From assembly GCA_903909415.1 (NCBI GenBank), contig CAIVVS010000042.1:1-27417 (forward strand): DNA of 27,417 nucleotides. The letters are read 5' to 3'. This stretch comes from an uncultured Pseudomonadota bacterium. GTDB taxonomy: Bacteria > Pseudomonadota > Gammaproteobacteria > Burkholderiales > SG8-39. Below, one piece after another: positions 18,632-25,448 of this stretch; position 1 is the first letter of the stretch; each line of letters opens with the position of its first letter. Under the pieces are notes generated by a model. It was not told where the DNA came from. It ran no database searches and worked only from the letters and a program-made list of their open reading frames with translations. A program made the position numbers and the translations under genes.

Positions 18632-18703
18632 GTCATTCCCGCGCAAACGGGAATCCAGCGGCTTGCGCAAACGACACCGGGTTCCCGCTTTCGCGGGAAC
18701 GAC
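18632..18703 (+). repeat. 72-bp hairpin repeat, copy 1
   Basis: Begins GTCATTCCCGCG and ends GCGGGAACGAC. It contains two inverted repeats: ATTCCCG...CGGGAAT and GTTCCCGC...GCGGGAAC. Copy 2 at 18795-18866 has the same length and orientation and differs at 8 of 72 positions. Elements built on ATTCCCGCG-x-CGGGAAT are dispersed extragenic repeats in many beta- and gammaproteobacteria. Confidence 0.85.
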
Positions 18704-18794
18704 GTTCAGCTCCGCTCGCATCAACTCACTGCGCATCAAACCGCTTCCAGACCGGCAGCTCAACGGCAAGCGGGCATTCCGAAACGCCGGTGAC

Positions 18795-18866
18795 GTCATT
18801 CCCGCGAAAGCGGGAATCCAGCGACTTTTGCAAACGACACCGGGTTCCCGCTGCCTCGGGAACGAC
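18795..18866 (+). repeat. 72-bp hairpin repeat, copy 2
   Basis: Direct copy of the 18632 element, 163 bp downstream of it. Its first hairpin is perfect (ATTCCCGCGAAAGCGGGAAT); the second (GTTCCCGCTGCCTCGGGAAC) has a slightly altered loop. It ends 7 bp before the stop codon of the M24 gene on the minus strand, so its RNA form could serve as the 3' end of that operon's transcript. The 91 bp between the copies shows no other feature. Confidence 0.85.
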
Positions 18867-18873
18867 CTGAAAC

Positions 18874-20010
18874 TTACCGGACGACCAGCAGCTTGTCGGT
18901 GTCGGCGTAGTCCGACAGCAGCTCGCAGCCGGTGGCCGTGACCAGGGCCATGTCCTTGTTCTGCATGCCGTAGCCGTAGCCGGTCTGGTAGCACAGCGGC
19001 TCGAAGCCCAGCACCATGCCCTCCTCCAGGATCGCGTCCTCGCCGGGGCGGCCGAGGATGGGCGTCTTGCCGAGGTAGGGATCCTCGTGCAGGTGCAGGC
19101 CGATGCCATGGCCGACGAAGGAGATGGGCGGCAGCTTCATCTCCGCCAGCTTGGCGATGAAGGCGTTGTAGATCGCGAGGCAGGACGCACCCGGCTTGAT
19201 CATGTCCATCACCAGGTACTTGCACTCGACCAGGTGGGCCCAGATGCGGTCGGCCATCTCGGGGGACTTCTGCACCACCGCCGTGCGGCACACGCCCGCC
19301 TGGTAGCCGGAGATCACCGAGAAGATCTCCACGCGGCAGACGTCGCCGGTCACCAGCTTGCGCTCGGACGGGCCGACGTTGGGCAGCTGGCTGCGCTCGC
19401 CGGTGGCGACGATCAGCAGCTTGAACTGCTCGGCGCCCAGCGAGTAGACATTGCGCGTCAGGTGGCCGGCGATGTCCATCTCGGTGTCGCCCGCCTTGAC
19501 CGAGGCAAGCGCATCCGTGATCGCCTGGTCGGCGATGCGAGACAGCCGGCGCAGCAGCGTGATCTCGGAGGCGGTCTTGATCTGTCGCATGCGGTGCAGG
19601 ATGGCCTCGCTGCCGGAGAAGGCGGCCCTGGGCAGGTACTTGCGCAGCCGGTCCATGTCGCCGGCGGGCAGGTAGTCCATCTCGATGCCGATGCGGCCCG
19701 ACGTCAGGCCCATGGACGAGAGCTGGTCGGCCAGCACCGCCATCGCGTCGTCCGAGAACTCGGCCCAGATGCGCGCCGGCGTGTCCGGCTCGCGCCGCTT
19801 GATGGTGCTGGCTTCCATGTCCACCGCGAAGATCTGCGTGCTGCCGTCGGCGGCCACGATCACCATCGCGTGGCGGTGGCGGATCAGCGGCTGCGAGGGC
19901 ACGACGAAGCCGGTGAGGTAGGCGAAGTTCTCCGGCGAGCAGGACACCATGGCGTCCAGGCCGTGCTGTTTCATGGCCCGCACCTGGCGGTCGATGATTT
20001 CCTTGTTCAT
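18874..20010 (-). CDS. M24 (creatinase/prolidase) family protein lacking canonical active-site residues
   Basis: A 378-residue protein with the creatinase N-terminal domain (about 5-140) and an M24 'pita-bread' C-terminal domain (about 145-370). The fold signature GHGIGLHLHEDP (His301) and GFEP (Glu337) are present. Other expected ligands are changed. The first Asp motif reads RVEIFS, the GYxxDxxRT motif reads GYQAGVCRT (Gly239 for Asp), the usual PH reads LPN (Asn211), and the last Glu is Lys352 (QNKDMALVT). A dinuclear metallopeptidase is therefore unlikely. It may be a metal-independent amidinohydrolase-like enzyme, as creatinase is, or have a new or lost activity. AAGGA lies before ATG 20010, one base after the stop of the enolase-superfamily gene, so they are one operon. 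Confidence 0.85.
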   Translation of the reverse strand: MNKEIIDRQVRAMKQHGLDAMVSCSPENFAYLTGFVVPSQPLIRHRHAMVIVAADGSTQIFAVDMEASTIKRREPDTPARIWAEFSDDAMAVLADQLSSMGLTSGRIGIEMDYLPAGDMDRLRKYLPRAAFSGSEAILHRMRQIKTASEITLLRRLSRIADQAITDALASVKAGDTEMDIAGHLTRNVYSLGAEQFKLLIVATGERSQLPNVGPSERKLVTGDVCRVEIFSVISGYQAGVCRTAVVQKSPEMADRIWAHLVECKYLVMDMIKPGASCLAIYNAFIAKLAEMKLPPISFVGHGIGLHLHEDPYLGKTPILGRPGEDAILEEGMVLGFEPLCYQTGYGYGMQNKDMALVTATGCELLSDYADTDKLLVVR

Positions 20011-20011
20011 G

Positions 20012-21172
20012 TCAGTCCTTCACCAGGTATTTGCGGATCTTGGCTTCGTCGACCGCGATGCCCATGCCGGGGGTGTCCGGCACTTCGATCGCCCCGTCCA
20101 CCAGCTTCATGGGCGCGGCCAGCAGGTCGTCCTTGTAGTAGATGCCGCCGACCTGGCCGGACTGGAACTCCGCCGGCGTGGACACCGGGATCACGCAGGA
20201 CAGCGTCACCGCCGGGCAGGCCGCGGCCAGCTGCAGGTTGGCGAGGTTGCCCACGCCCATCTCGATGGAGCCGTTGACGTTGCAGATGATGCCGGCCGCG
20301 CGGCACACCGCGCCGACTTCCATCGCCTTGTACAGGCCGCCGGGCTTGGTGGTGTAGATGGACACGATGTCCACGTAGCCGCGCTCGATGATCTGGATCG
20401 CGTCGTGCGCGTTCCAGGCCGATTCGTCGGCCATCACCGGCGTGTCGATGGCGCGCGCCACCTCGGCGATGCGCTCGATGCCCATGCAGGGCTGCTCGGC
20501 GTACTTGAGCCGCACCTTCTCCATCTCGCGCAGCGTGGTCACCGCCTCGCCGGTGGTCTTGTAGCCCTCGTTGGCGTCCACGCAGATGTCCATGGCCTCG
20601 CCCGCGGCGGCGCGCACCCGGCGCACGACTTCGATGTCGCGCTTGGCATCCACGCCGATCTTGACCTTGATGGTGCGTATGCCCTCGGCGGCAACCTGGG
20701 CGGCCTCGGCCTCGGCTTCCTCGGGCGTCAGCAGGCCGATGGAATGCGTCACAGGCACCTTCGCGCGCGCCTTGCCGCCCAGCAGCATGTGCACCGGCAC
20801 GCCCAGGCGCTTGCCGGCCAGGTCGTAGGCGGCGAACTCCACCGCCGCCTTGGCGTAGGGAAAGCCCTTGATCGCCGCGTCCATGCGTGCGTGCAGCTCG
20901 ACGATGTTGGCGGTATCCACGCCCAGCACCGCGGGCACCAGGTAGCGGTTCACCACCAGTTCGGCGATCGGCACCGACTCGCCGAAGTAGCGCCCGAACT
21001 CCCCGCCCCAGTCCTTGAGCGCCGCCGCCTCGCCCCAGCCGACGCGCCCGTCGGAGTCGGTCATCTTCACCAGCATGTAGCGGCCGATGACTTCGGTCAG
21101 GCCGGTCCACTTGTGTTCACGCCGGGTCGGCAACTGCACGACCAGCGTTTCGATCGACTTGATGGTGCTCAA
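20012..21172 (-). CDS. Enolase superfamily enzyme (muconate lactonizing enzyme/racemase subgroup)
   Basis: A 386-residue protein with the N-terminal capping domain (1-130) and TIM barrel. The MLE-subgroup catalytic set is complete: Lys169-x-Lys171 (IKVKIG), metal ligands Asp199 (VDANEG), Glu226 (YAEQP) and Asp249 (MADES), and Lys276 (TTKPGG). Two opposed lysines allow 1,1-proton transfer, so racemase, dipeptide epimerase, N-succinylamino-acid racemase or cycloisomerase activity are all possible. The start codon is TTG at 21172, with GGAG about 8 nt upstream and no nearby in-frame ATG. It is followed after 1 bp by the M24 gene. The upstream palindrome TGTGATCACA ties it to the GntR regulator at 16682. 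Confidence 0.9.
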   Translation of the reverse strand: MSTIKSIETLVVQLPTRREHKWTGLTEVIGRYMLVKMTDSDGRVGWGEAAALKDWGGEFGRYFGESVPIAELVVNRYLVPAVLGVDTANIVELHARMDAAIKGFPYAKAAVEFAAYDLAGKRLGVPVHMLLGGKARAKVPVTHSIGLLTPEEAEAEAAQVAAEGIRTIKVKIGVDAKRDIEVVRRVRAAAGEAMDICVDANEGYKTTGEAVTTLREMEKVRLKYAEQPCMGIERIAEVARAIDTPVMADESAWNAHDAIQIIERGYVDIVSIYTTKPGGLYKAMEVGAVCRAAGIICNVNGSIEMGVGNLANLQLAAACPAVTLSCVIPVSTPAEFQSGQVGGIYYKDDLLAAPMKLVDGAIEVPDTPGMGIAVDEAKIRKYLVKD

Positions 21173-21207
21173 GAAGGGTTCTCCGGAAAGCGGGAATGGC
21201 GCGCGGG

Positions 21208-21227
21208 TGTGATCACAGGCTGTGATC
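21208..21227. promoter_or_regulatory. Operator O3 (TGTGATCACA plus half-site)
   Basis: The perfect palindrome TGTGATCACA (21208-21217) lies 36 bp upstream of the TTG start of the enolase-superfamily gene. A half-site TGTGATC (21221-21227) lies beside it. The sequence is identical to the core of the two operators in the gntR region. Full copies were not seen elsewhere in the window. Confidence 0.6.
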
Positions 21228-21243
21228 CTTGCACGGTCGGGGG

Positions 21244-21272
21244 ATTCTCGCGGCGCCCCCGGGGGGTGTCAA
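21244..21272 (-). promoter_or_regulatory. Candidate promoter of the enolase-superfamily/M24 operon
   Basis: Minus strand TTGACA (21272-21267), 17-bp spacer, GAGAAT (21249-21244, four of six consensus bases). Transcription would start near 21237, placing operator O3 about 20-30 bp downstream of the start, where a repressor could act as a roadblock. The TTGACACCC context also occurs at the dehydrogenase promoter. Confidence 0.45.
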
Positions 21273-21292
21273 GCCGCCGCCGCGACGACCGT

Positions 21293-22249
21293 CTATGCCC
21301 CGGCCTGCTTCTGCGCCGGCACGTTGACCAGCGCCACCGCCACCACGGTCATCACCATGCCCACCAGCGCGAGGCCGGCGAAGGTCTCGCCGAACATCAG
21401 CCAGGCCAACGCCGCCGTCGTCGGCGGCACCAGGTACTGGAAACTCGCCACCCGCGTCACCGCACCCCGGCGCAGCAGCAGGGTGAGCAGCGAGATCGCG
21501 CCGATCGACAGCACCAGGACCAGCCAGGCCAGCGACAGGATGAAGGTGCCGGTCCACTCGACCCGGTTGTCCTCCAGCAGCAGGGCGAACGGGGCCACCA
21601 GCACCAGCGCGCCGATGAACTGGATCACCGAGCCGCTGCGCAGGTCCAGTTTCGGGCAGAAGCGCTTCTGGTAGACCGCTCCCATGGTGAAGGACACCAG
21701 CGCGAAACCGGCCGCGGCGACCGACACCACCGACAGGCCCTCCAGGCTGAGCTTGCGCTCCAGCACCAGCGCGACGCCGGCCAGTCCCAGCACCAACCCC
21801 GCCCACTGCCGGGACGTGACGCGCTCGCGCAGCACCGGCGCGGCGACGAAGGCGGTGAGTATCGGTTGCATGCCGCAGATCAGGGCCACCAACCCGGCCG
21901 CCATGCCGGTCTTGAGCGCGGTGAACACGCCGCCGAGGTAGCCGCCGTGCAGCAGCGCGCCGGACACCGCGACGTGCAGCAGCGCCATGCGGCCCTGCGG
22001 CCAGGGCGCGCGCCAGGCCAGCGACACCGCCGTCATCAAGGCGATCACGGCGACGAAGCGCAGCACCAGGAACGTGAGCGGGTCCGCATACGGCAACCCG
22101 GCCTTGGTGACCACGAAGCCGGTGCTCCACAGGAAAACGAACACGGGCGGCATGAGCAGGAGCAGCAAATCGCCATGCCCGTTCCCGGGCGGCGCGCTAT
22201 GCGGCGGTGCATGGTCAGGCGGGGAAGGCGACTCGGCCTTGGAGTTCAT
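21293..22249 (-). CDS. EamA (DMT superfamily) transporter
   Basis: A 318-residue protein with ten predicted helices in two EamA repeats. FLWSTGFVVTKAGLPYADPLTFLVLRF marks the start of repeat 1, and VASFQYLVPPTTAALAWLMFGE marks the end of repeat 2. These match the RhaT/YdcZ-like EamA group that exports amino acids and metabolites. A His/Pro-rich cytoplasmic N-terminus of about 27 residues precedes helix 1. The ribosome site is weak, so a later start is possible. It ends 120 bp before the enolase-superfamily gene, with operator O3 between them, so the downstream operon probably has its own promoter. The catabolic link is by position only. Confidence 0.88.
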   Translation of the reverse strand: MNSKAESPSPPDHAPPHSAPPGNGHGDLLLLLMPPVFVFLWSTGFVVTKAGLPYADPLTFLVLRFVAVIALMTAVSLAWRAPWPQGRMALLHVAVSGALLHGGYLGGVFTALKTGMAAGLVALICGMQPILTAFVAAPVLRERVTSRQWAGLVLGLAGVALVLERKLSLEGLSVVSVAAAGFALVSFTMGAVYQKRFCPKLDLRSGSVIQFIGALVLVAPFALLLEDNRVEWTGTFILSLAWLVLVLSIGAISLLTLLLRRGAVTRVASFQYLVPPTTAALAWLMFGETFAGLALVGMVMTVVAVALVNVPAQKQAGA

Positions 22250-22273
22250 TGGGCTTGTTTTTCAATGCTTTAT

Positions 22274-22288
22274 GTGAAAGTGTTCACT
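22274..22288. promoter_or_regulatory. Overlapping inverted repeats in the EamA/phasin gap
   Basis: GTGAA-AGTG-TTCAC (22274-22287) overlaps AGTG-TT-CACT (22279-22288) in an AT-rich part of the divergent gap between the EamA transporter (minus) and the phasin (plus). The position, 25-40 bp before the EamA start, suits an operator for a dimeric regulator. No binding protein can be named. Between here and 22400 I see only AT-richer DNA without an ORF. Confidence 0.35.
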
Positions 22289-22405
22289 AACAGTCGCATG
22301 TCCACACAGTGCGTCGGGTAAATACGTAAGGTGCTGTTAAATATAGGTATTACTACGCAAGAGGCGCGGGGGACCCGAACTATGCTGCGTTGCAATAAAA
22401 AGGGC

Positions 22406-22434
22406 TTGACTTGCCCGGGGGTCATGCCCATAAT
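22406..22434 (+). promoter_or_regulatory. Phasin promoter (sigma-70)
   Basis: TTGACT (22406-22411), exactly 17 bp, CATAAT (22429-22434): a near-consensus promoter, the best in the window, fitting the strong expression of phasins. Transcription should begin near 22441, giving a 5' leader of about 98 nt. Confidence 0.8.
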
Positions 22435-22438
22435 TGGA

Positions 22439-22456
22439 GTTGTTGCAGCGCACAAC
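22439..22456. promoter_or_regulatory. Candidate PhaR-type operator at the phasin transcription start
   Basis: GTTGTTGCAGCGCACAAC is an inverted repeat (GTTGT...ACAAC enclosing TGC...GCA) lying on the predicted +1. PhaR represses phaP in polyhydroxyalkanoate producers by binding TGC/GCA-rich repeats near the phaP start until PHA granules titrate it. The match is by position and general form; phaR is not in the window. Confidence 0.5.
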
Positions 22457-22538
22457 CTCGCTGCCGAGCACCAAAGCAACGCGCCGTCAAAAGCGGCCAA
22501 CCGATCAGCTGTAGAACGACCACCCAAGGAGATACTAC

Positions 22539-23075
22539 ATGTACGTCACCCCCGAGCAAATCCTGGCGGCGAACAAAGCTGGCGCTGAAGCCCTTTTGTC
22601 CATCGCCAACACGCAATTCGCCGCTTTCGAGCGCCTGTCCGCCCTGCAGTTCAACGCCACCAAGCAGGCGTTTGAAGACAGCGTCAGCCTCACCAAGTCG
22701 CTGCTGGCCGCCAAGGATGTCCAGGAAGTCGTGAACCTGAACGCCGCCGCCGCCCAGCCGTCGCTGGAGAAGGCCATCGCCTACTCGCGCAGCGTGTACG
22801 AGCTGGCCGCGCAGACCCAGGGCGAAATGAACAAGTACGTCGAGTCGCACGCCGGCGAGTTCAACAAGTCGGTTGCCGGCCTGCTGGACAAGGTCACCAA
22901 GAACGCCCCGGCCGGTTCCGATGTCGCCGTCGCCGCGGTGAAGTCCGCCCTGGCCGCCGCGAACTCCGCGTACGACAGCATGACCAAGGTCGCCAAGCAG
23001 GCGACCGAGATCGCCGAGGCGAACTTCGCCGCGGTGACCACCGCCGCCAAGGACGCCCGCAAGAAGGCGGCCTAA
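22539..23075 (+). CDS. phaP: Phasin (PHA granule-associated protein)
   Basis: A 178-residue all-helical, Ala-rich protein of the Burkholderiales phasin family. It has MYVTPEQILAANKAGAEALL at the start, FAAFERLSALQFNATKQAFEDS, and a long amphipathic helix ending in a Lys/Ala-rich tail (AAKDARKKAA). Phasins coat polyhydroxyalkanoate granules and control their number and size, so the organism very likely makes PHA. Ribosome site AAGGAGA lies 7 nt before the ATG. Codon use is more restrained than in the neighbours (AAC, AAG, GCC), which fits high expression. A strong promoter and tandem terminators make it a single-gene unit. Confidence 0.93.
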   Translation: MYVTPEQILAANKAGAEALLSIANTQFAAFERLSALQFNATKQAFEDSVSLTKSLLAAKDVQEVVNLNAAAAQPSLEKAIAYSRSVYELAAQTQGEMNKYVESHAGEFNKSVAGLLDKVTKNAPAGSDVAVAAVKSALAAANSAYDSMTKVAKQATEIAEANFAAVTTAAKDARKKAA

Positions 23076-23135
23076 GCACCACGGCACCAAGCACTGCACC
23101 TGCGGTACCCCTCCTCCTCTCTGTAGGTGCAAACC

Positions 23136-23171
23136 AGGCCCCGGTTGGCAACAACCGGGGCCTGTTCTTTT
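23136..23171 (+). terminator. Strong intrinsic terminator after phaP
   Basis: Perfect 12-bp stem AGGCCCCGGTTG / CAACCGGGGCCT with loop GCAA (23136-23163), followed by GTTCTTTT. It lies 60 bp after the phasin stop. Confidence 0.9.
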
Positions 23172-23173
23172 GC

Positions 23174-23205
23174 AGGCCCCGGTTCGTGAAAGCGGTCCGG
23201 GGCCT
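23174..23205 (+). repeat. Second hairpin repeating the terminator stem
   Basis: AGGCCCCGG (23174-23182) and CCGGGGCCT (23197-23205) repeat the arms of the preceding terminator three bases after it. The loop is 14 nt and only GACCTTTCG follows, so it is a weaker back-up terminator or a partial duplication. Arms of the two hairpins could also pair with each other. Confidence 0.65.
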
Positions 23206-23267
23206 GACCTTTCGCGGGCCCCGCTTCTGCTACGCTGGCCCGTCCTGACGCACAGCGCTTCCCGCCC

Positions 23268-24428
23268 ATGGCCCTGCTAGGCCGCCTGTTCAAGCAACTC
23301 GCCTCCCGCCCCGCCCGCGATTCCCTGCTGGTGATGGACTCGATGTTCCCGAACCTGATGACCGCGTTCCGGGTGGCGGAGTACACGCACTTCCTCGAGT
23401 CGCTGCCGAACGCGCGCGTGCTCTCGCTGGCCGACGACTACCCGCAGCACCATGCCGCCTATGCCGCGCTGCATCCCGGCGCGGCGAAGCGCGTGCAGGC
23501 CTGGACGCCGGACCAGCCGCTGCCGCCCGCGCGCCTGGGCTATGCGGTGTTCCTCAACGGCGCGTCCTACTTCCAGTCGCATTTCGAGGCGGCCGGCATG
23601 CCCTTCGCGACCACGCTCTACCCGGGCGGCGGTTTCGGCGTGGACGCCCCGGCCTCGGACGCCAAGCTCGCGCGCCTGTTCGATTCCGCGCTGATGCGCG
23701 CCATCATCGTGACGCAGCCCTCGACCCTGGACTACCTGAAGGCCAGGGGCCGGGGCGACGACCCGCGCATCCACTACCTCTACGGCATGGTGGTGCAGCC
23801 CGAGTACTTCACGCCGCTGCCCGATGCCATGCGCCCGCGCCACGGCCTCGACAAGGACACGCTGGACATCGGCTTCGTCGCCTACAAGTACATGCCCGGC
23901 GGCGTGGACAAGGGCTATCCGCTGTTCATCGCCGCCGCGAAGGCCATCGCGCGCGCGCTGCCCCGGGCGCGCTTCCACGTGGTCGGCAACTTCGGCCCGG
24001 ACGACGCCCCGCTGCACGGGCTGGAATCACGCCTGCAGTTCCACGGCCCGCAGCACACCCGCGCCCTGCGCGCGCTGCTCGCGACGCTGGACATGGTGGT
24101 CTCCCCCAACCAGGCGCGCCTGTTCTCGGGCGATCCCGGCAAGACCGACGGCTTTCCCACCGGCTCCAGCATGGAGGCGTCGCTGTGCGGTGCCGCCATC
24201 CTCGCGACGGACGAGCTGGCGCAGAACCGGCATTACGCCGACGGCAGCGAACTCATCGTGGTCCCGCCGGACGCGGCGGTGATCGCGGAACGCGTGGTCA
24301 CGCTCGCAGCGGACCCGCAGGTGCTCGCCGCGCTCGGCGAGGCCGGGCGCGCGCGCAGCCTCGCGCTTTATGCGCCCGGGGCGCAGCTGGGCAGGCGCCT
24401 GGCCATCCTGCGCGCCTGCATGGCCTGA
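23268..24428 (+). CDS. Glycosyltransferase, GT-B fold (family 1/4-like)
   Basis: A 386-residue protein. The C-terminal half (about 198-386) has the GT4-type pattern: LDIGFVAYKYMPGGVDKGYPLFI, FHVVGNFGP, LQFHGPQHTRALRALLATLDMVVSPN and the donor-site loop DGFPTGSSMEASLCGAAILATDELAQN (294-320), which holds the EX7E-like region. The N-terminal acceptor half is less typical, with an early MDSMFPN and a YFQSHFEAAGMPF segment. It probably moves a sugar from a nucleotide donor to a cell-surface or secreted acceptor. No other polysaccharide genes are nearby. The ATG at 23268 has no clear ribosome site. It follows the phasin hairpins and must use its own promoter or read-through. Confidence 0.8.
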   Translation: MALLGRLFKQLASRPARDSLLVMDSMFPNLMTAFRVAEYTHFLESLPNARVLSLADDYPQHHAAYAALHPGAAKRVQAWTPDQPLPPARLGYAVFLNGASYFQSHFEAAGMPFATTLYPGGGFGVDAPASDAKLARLFDSALMRAIIVTQPSTLDYLKARGRGDDPRIHYLYGMVVQPEYFTPLPDAMRPRHGLDKDTLDIGFVAYKYMPGGVDKGYPLFIAAAKAIARALPRARFHVVGNFGPDDAPLHGLESRLQFHGPQHTRALRALLATLDMVVSPNQARLFSGDPGKTDGFPTGSSMEASLCGAAILATDELAQNRHYADGSELIVVPPDAAVIAERVVTLAADPQVLAALGEAGRARSLALYAPGAQLGRRLAILRACMA

Positions 24429-24467
24429 GCCGCTGCCCAGGCCACCCTGTCGTCATTCCGCCGACGC

Positions 24468-25448
24468 TCAGTCCGCCTTCGCGCCTGAGTCGCGCACCAC
24501 CTTGCCCAGCCGCCCGGTGTCGGCCGCGCCCAGCGCCGCCAGTTCCTCGGGCGTGCTGGTGACCACGTCCAAGCCCTGGTCGGTGAAGCGCTTGGCGATC
24601 TCCGGGTTGCGCAGCGCGCGCACGAACTCGTCGTTCAGCCGCCGCACCACCGGCTGCGGCGTGCCGGCCGGCGCGTACAGCGCGAACCAGAAGTCCAGGT
24701 CCACGCTGGGATAGCCGGCCTCGGCCATGGTGGGCGTGTTGGGGAAGAAGCGGTGGCGGTTCTTGGACGGCATGCCGATGGCGCGCAGCCTGTTGTCGCG
24801 CACGTGCGGCGACGCGGTGATCACCGCGTCGAAGAACAGGTCCACGCGGTTGGACAGCAGGTCCTGCAGCGCCGGGGCCGAGCCCTTGTAGGGCACGTGC
24901 GCGAACTGGCCGCCGGTCACCGACTTGAACATCTCGCCCAGCAGGTGCCCGCCCGCGCCCACGCCCTGCGAGGCGAAGGTCAGCGGCTTGGTGCGCGACA
25001 TCGCGACCAGGTCGGCCACGGTCTTCGCCGGGCTGTCCGGATGCACCACCAGCACGTGGCTGGTGGAGATCATCAGCGTGATCGGCGCGAAGTCCTTCAC
25101 CGGGTCGTAGGGCAGCTTGGAGTACAGCGCGAGGTTCACCGCATGCGTGGCCGCGTGGCCCATCAGCAGGGTGTAGCCGTCGGCCGCGGCGCGCTTCACC
25201 GTCTCGGCGGCGAGGATGCCGCCGGCGCCCGGCTTGTTGTCGACCAGCACCTGCTGGCCCACGCTCTCCGACACCTTGGCCCCGACCACGCGCGCCACCG
25301 GGTCGGTCACGCCGCCCGGCGGGAACGGCACCACCACGGTGATCGGCCGCGCCGGGAAGGCCTGCGCGACCGCCAGCGTGCTCCATGCGACCGATGCGGC
25401 CACCAAAGCGGCGGCGGCACCGATGCGCCCGACTGTTGCTCTCCTCAT
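24468..25448 (-). CDS. Bug family tripartite tricarboxylate transporter substrate-binding protein
   Basis: A 326-residue exported receptor. The signal peptide (1-28) ends at AVAQA. The mature part begins FPARPITVVVPFPPGG, the Bug hallmark, followed by NKPGAGGILAAETV, YTLLMGHAATHAVN, KDFAPITLM, HVPYKGSAPALQDLLSNRVDLFFD and FALYAPAGTP. Bug proteins bind carboxylates in the periplasm and feed TctAB-type permeases, or sense ligands; no permease gene is in view. The start at 25448 (ribosome site AAGGAGA) overlaps the stop of the amidohydrolase as ATGA, so the two are translationally coupled. The substrate is probably the acid processed by the upstream genes. Confidence 0.93.
   Translation of the reverse strand: MRRATVGRIGAAAALVAASVAWSTLAVAQAFPARPITVVVPFPPGGVTDPVARVVGAKVSESVGQQVLVDNKPGAGGILAAETVKRAAADGYTLLMGHAATHAVNLALYSKLPYDPVKDFAPITLMISTSHVLVVHPDSPAKTVADLVAMSRTKPLTFASQGVGAGGHLLGEMFKSVTGGQFAHVPYKGSAPALQDLLSNRVDLFFDAVITASPHVRDNRLRAIGMPSKNRHRFFPNTPTMAEAGYPSVDLDFWFALYAPAGTPQPVVRRLNDEFVRALRNPEIAKRFTDQGLDVVTSTPEELAALGAADTGRLGKVVRDSGAKAD

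Noticed and set aside
19949..22321. 790-codon open frame on the plus strand
   Set aside because: It is antisense to the enolase-superfamily and EamA genes. The product is low-complexity His/Gln/Arg-rich, with no recognisable fold.
24809..24828. Perfect 20-bp palindrome containing GGTGATCACC inside the Bug gene
   Set aside because: It encodes conserved Bug residues (FFDAVIT region) in GC-biased codons and lacks the TGTGATCACA flanks of the operators, so coding constraint explains it.
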